NCBI GenBank assembly: GCA_024226315.1 | Contig: JAAELT010000716.1 | Location: 1 to 64,000, forward strand | DNA: 64,000 bases | Source: a bacterium | GTDB taxonomy: Bacteria; Acidobacteriota; Thermoanaerobaculia; Multivoradales; J023 | Direction of reading: 5' to 3' | Part shown: piece by piece, positions 62,328 through 64,000 of the stretch | Position numbering within the stretch: the stretch's first letter is position 1 | Layout of the letters: each line of letters opens with the position of its first letter | Translations under genes and position numbers: made by a program | Notes under the pieces: generated by a model | Seen by the model: the letters and a program-made list of their open reading frames with translations, nothing else | Told to the model about the DNA's origin: nothing | Database searches by the model: none

Positions 62328-64000
62328 ATGAAGACCTCAGGCACAACTCTCTATTGGCTCCTTCTCGGCCTCCTCGCGTGTCGGCCGCCTGCCGAGGAGC
62401 CACCCGCGAACGCACCGCAAGAGGCACCAACGGAAAGCGTGCAGGAGACGCCGGCCTTGCGCTTCGTCGACGTTGCCGCCGAGGTCGGCCTCGGCGCCTT
62501 CCGTCAGATCTCCGGCGACACCGACAAGCTCTACCTGCCCTCCTCCACCGGTGCCGGCGTGGCACTCTTCGACTTCGACCTGGACGGCGACCTCGACGTC
62601 TTCCTGATCAACGGCTCGCGCATCGGCGGCTTCGAGCCCGGCAGCGAACCGACCAACCGCCTCTACCGCAACGAAGGGCGGGGAACGTCGTTCGTCGACG
62701 TCACCGCCGGCAGCGGGCTCGAGTCCCACGGCGCCTGGGGCCAGGGCGTCGCCGTGGCAGACGTCGACGGCGATGGCCGGCCGGATCTCTACGTCACCAA
62801 CTACCAGCGCAACGCCCTCTACCTGAACCGCGGCCAGGGGACCTTCGAAGAGGTCGCCGAAGGAGCCGACGTGGACACCGGCCGCTGGAGCACCGGCGCC
62901 GCCTTCCTCGACTACGACCGCGACGGCGACCTCGACCTTTATGTATCCAACTTCGTGCTCTACGACCAGGTGCTGGCGGCCTACGAGGGCCGTGAGTGGA
63001 TCACTCACGATTGGAAGGGGCTGAAGGTCGTCTCCGGCCCCATGGGCCTGCCGGCGGCGCCGGACCAGCTGTTCCGCAACGACACCGGCGAGGATGGCCG
63101 TCTGGCCTTCACCGAGGTGAGCGACCAGGTGGGAATCGGTACCATCGAGCCAGCCTACGGCTTCCAACCCGCGATCGGCGACTACGACGGCGACGGCTGG
63201 CTCGACCTCTTCGTGGCCAACGACTCGACACCGAACTTCCTCTGGCACAACCAGGAGGGCCGCGGCTTCGTCGACACCGCCGTGGCGACGGGCGTCGCCT
63301 ATGACCGGTCGGGCAGCGACCAGGCGTGCATGGGCGCGGCCTTCGACGACCACGACGGCGACGGCGACCTGGATATCTTCGTCACCAACTTCGCCGACGA
63401 GCTCAACACCCTCTACGTCGGCGACGGCACCGGCTTCTTCCACGACGACACCGTGGCCGCCGGCCTGGTGGGGGCGAAGACCATGCCCAGCCTGGCCTGG
63501 GGCACCTTCTTCTTCGACGCCGACAACGACGGCGGCCTGGAGCTGTTCGTCGCCAACGGCCACGTCTACCCGCAAGTCGACCGGCTCGCCGGCGTCGAGA
63601 GCTGGGCCCAGACCAACGAGCTGTTCGCGCGCCGGGCAGACGGCCGGTACAGCGAGGTCTCGGCGGAGGCCGGTGACGGCTTCGCTGCACGCGAGGTCAG
63701 CCGCGGCGCCGCCTTCGGCGACCTCGACGACGACGGCGACCTCGACCTGGTGATCAACAACATGGACGCCGGACCGACCGTGCTGCGCAACGACTCCCGC
63801 GCCGCCGGCAACTGGCTGAAAGTGCTGCCGCGCGGCACCGGCAGCAACCGCTCGGCGATCGGCGCCCGGGTGCGCGTCGAGGCGGCCGGCCTACACCACA
63901 GCCGCACCGTTCGCTCGAGCGACAGCTACCTGTCCCACAACGACCCGCGCCTGCACTTCGGCCTCGGCCAGGTCGAGCAGATCGACCGCTTGATCATCGA
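62328..64000 (+). CDS. FG-GAP/VCBS-repeat, ASPIC/UnbV-type lipoprotein (3' end missing)
   Basis: The frame is open from ATG 62328 to the end of the window (557 codons, no stop). It starts MKTSGTTLYWLLLGLLAC: a lipoprotein signal with lipobox LLAC. At least six FG-GAP/VCBS calcium-binding blades follow, with the pattern DFDLDGDLDVF, DVDGDGRPDLYVTNY, DYDRDGDLDLYVSNF, DYDGDGWLDLFVAN, DHDGDGDLDIFVTNF and DLDDDGDLDLVINN. The last ~60 residues (GNWLKVLPRGTGSNRSAIGA ... HFGLGQ) are the ASPIC/UnbV domain. A seven-bladed propeller on the cell surface is expected; function unknown. Divergent from the menaquinone operon. Confidence 0.88.
   Translation, partial: MKTSGTTLYWLLLGLLACRPPAEEPPANAPQEAPTESVQETPALRFVDVAAEVGLGAFRQISGDTDKLYLPSSTGAGVALFDFDLDGDLDVFLINGSRIGGFEPGSEPTNRLYRNEGRGTSFVDVTAGSGLESHGAWGQGVAVADVDGDGRPDLYVTNYQRNALYLNRGQGTFEEVAEGADVDTGRWSTGAAFLDYDRDGDLDLYVSNFVLYDQVLAAYEGREWITHDWKGLKVVSGPMGLPAAPDQLFRNDTGEDGRLAFTEVSDQVGIGTIEPAYGFQPAIGDYDGDGWLDLFVANDSTPNFLWHNQEGRGFVDTAVATGVAYDRSGSDQACMGAAFDDHDGDGDLDIFVTNFADELNTLYVGDGTGFFHDDTVAAGLVGAKTMPSLAWGTFFFDADNDGGLELFVANGHVYPQVDRLAGVESWAQTNELFARRADGRYSEVSAEAGDGFAAREVSRGAAFGDLDDDGDLDLVINNMDAGPTVLRNDSRAAGNWLKVLPRGTGSNRSAIGARVRVEAAGLHHSRTVRSSDSYLSHNDPRLHFGLGQVEQIDRLII

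Overview
The window is 64 kb of GC-rich bacterial chromosome. It carries Ser/Thr kinases fused to tetratricopeptide repeats, duplicated-orphan ABC permeases, TonB-dependent receptors, an FG-GAP/ASPIC lipoprotein and a menaquinone operon. This mix fits Acidobacteriota best (a Thermoanaerobaculia-like lineage), but that is an inference from gene content. I found no rRNA, tRNA, transposase or integrase gene.

Left part (1-15.8 kb): the 3' part of a TPR-kinase, a Cys-rich secreted protein, a large TonB-dependent receptor, a two-component pair, an ADOP-type permease, an M20 deacetylase (ArgE-like), an OFA-type MFS carrier and a bifunctional FtcD. From 15.8 to 21.76 kb lies a compact defence/toxin-antitoxin island: a Phd-PIN pair, then on the other strand a Phd-RelE pair followed by a 1485-residue TIR-STAND NTPase. 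It is bracketed by the end of ftcD and a second, diverged copy of that end. After it come a Uma2-like protein, a CCA-adding-type nucleotidyltransferase, a Lys-rich protein of unknown family, a 42-bp tandem array, an AAA/PD-(D/E)XK protein, SRAP, a site-2 protease and UbiB.

Middle (30-45 kb): a receiver-PAS-GGDEF-EAL protein, an NTF2-like secreted protein, a patatin, a phasin with its PhaR regulator (a clear promoter with three palindromes), two overlapping ArsA-type ATPases, a 7Fe-type ferredoxin, an O-antigen-ligase-like polymerase, a second TonB receptor and an ACC deaminase (acdS). The two TonB receptor genes share the same ~95-nt double-hairpin block just after their stop codons.

The most unusual part is 45.1-47.3 kb. 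An eight-unit array with a strict 42-bp period is followed by two copies of a 19-codon mini-gene, MRICTSVRSGSGPAIDPSG and MRIHTLVRSGSGPAIDPGG, each with a Shine-Dalgarno sequence. A third tiny ORF lies between them and a terminator follows. They are convergent with an HTH-plus-TPR regulator, a layout reminiscent of peptide-regulator pairs. Further right are a second member of the Lys-rich unknown family, a collagen-repeat protein, an NmrA-type oxidoreductase, an ALDH7 dehydrogenase and a MITE-like palindrome. Next comes a tightly overlapped operon (regulator, polyprenyl synthase, menG, menF, menD, menA, menE, menH) that makes most of the menaquinone pathway. The window ends inside an FG-GAP/ASPIC lipoprotein gene transcribed away from that operon.
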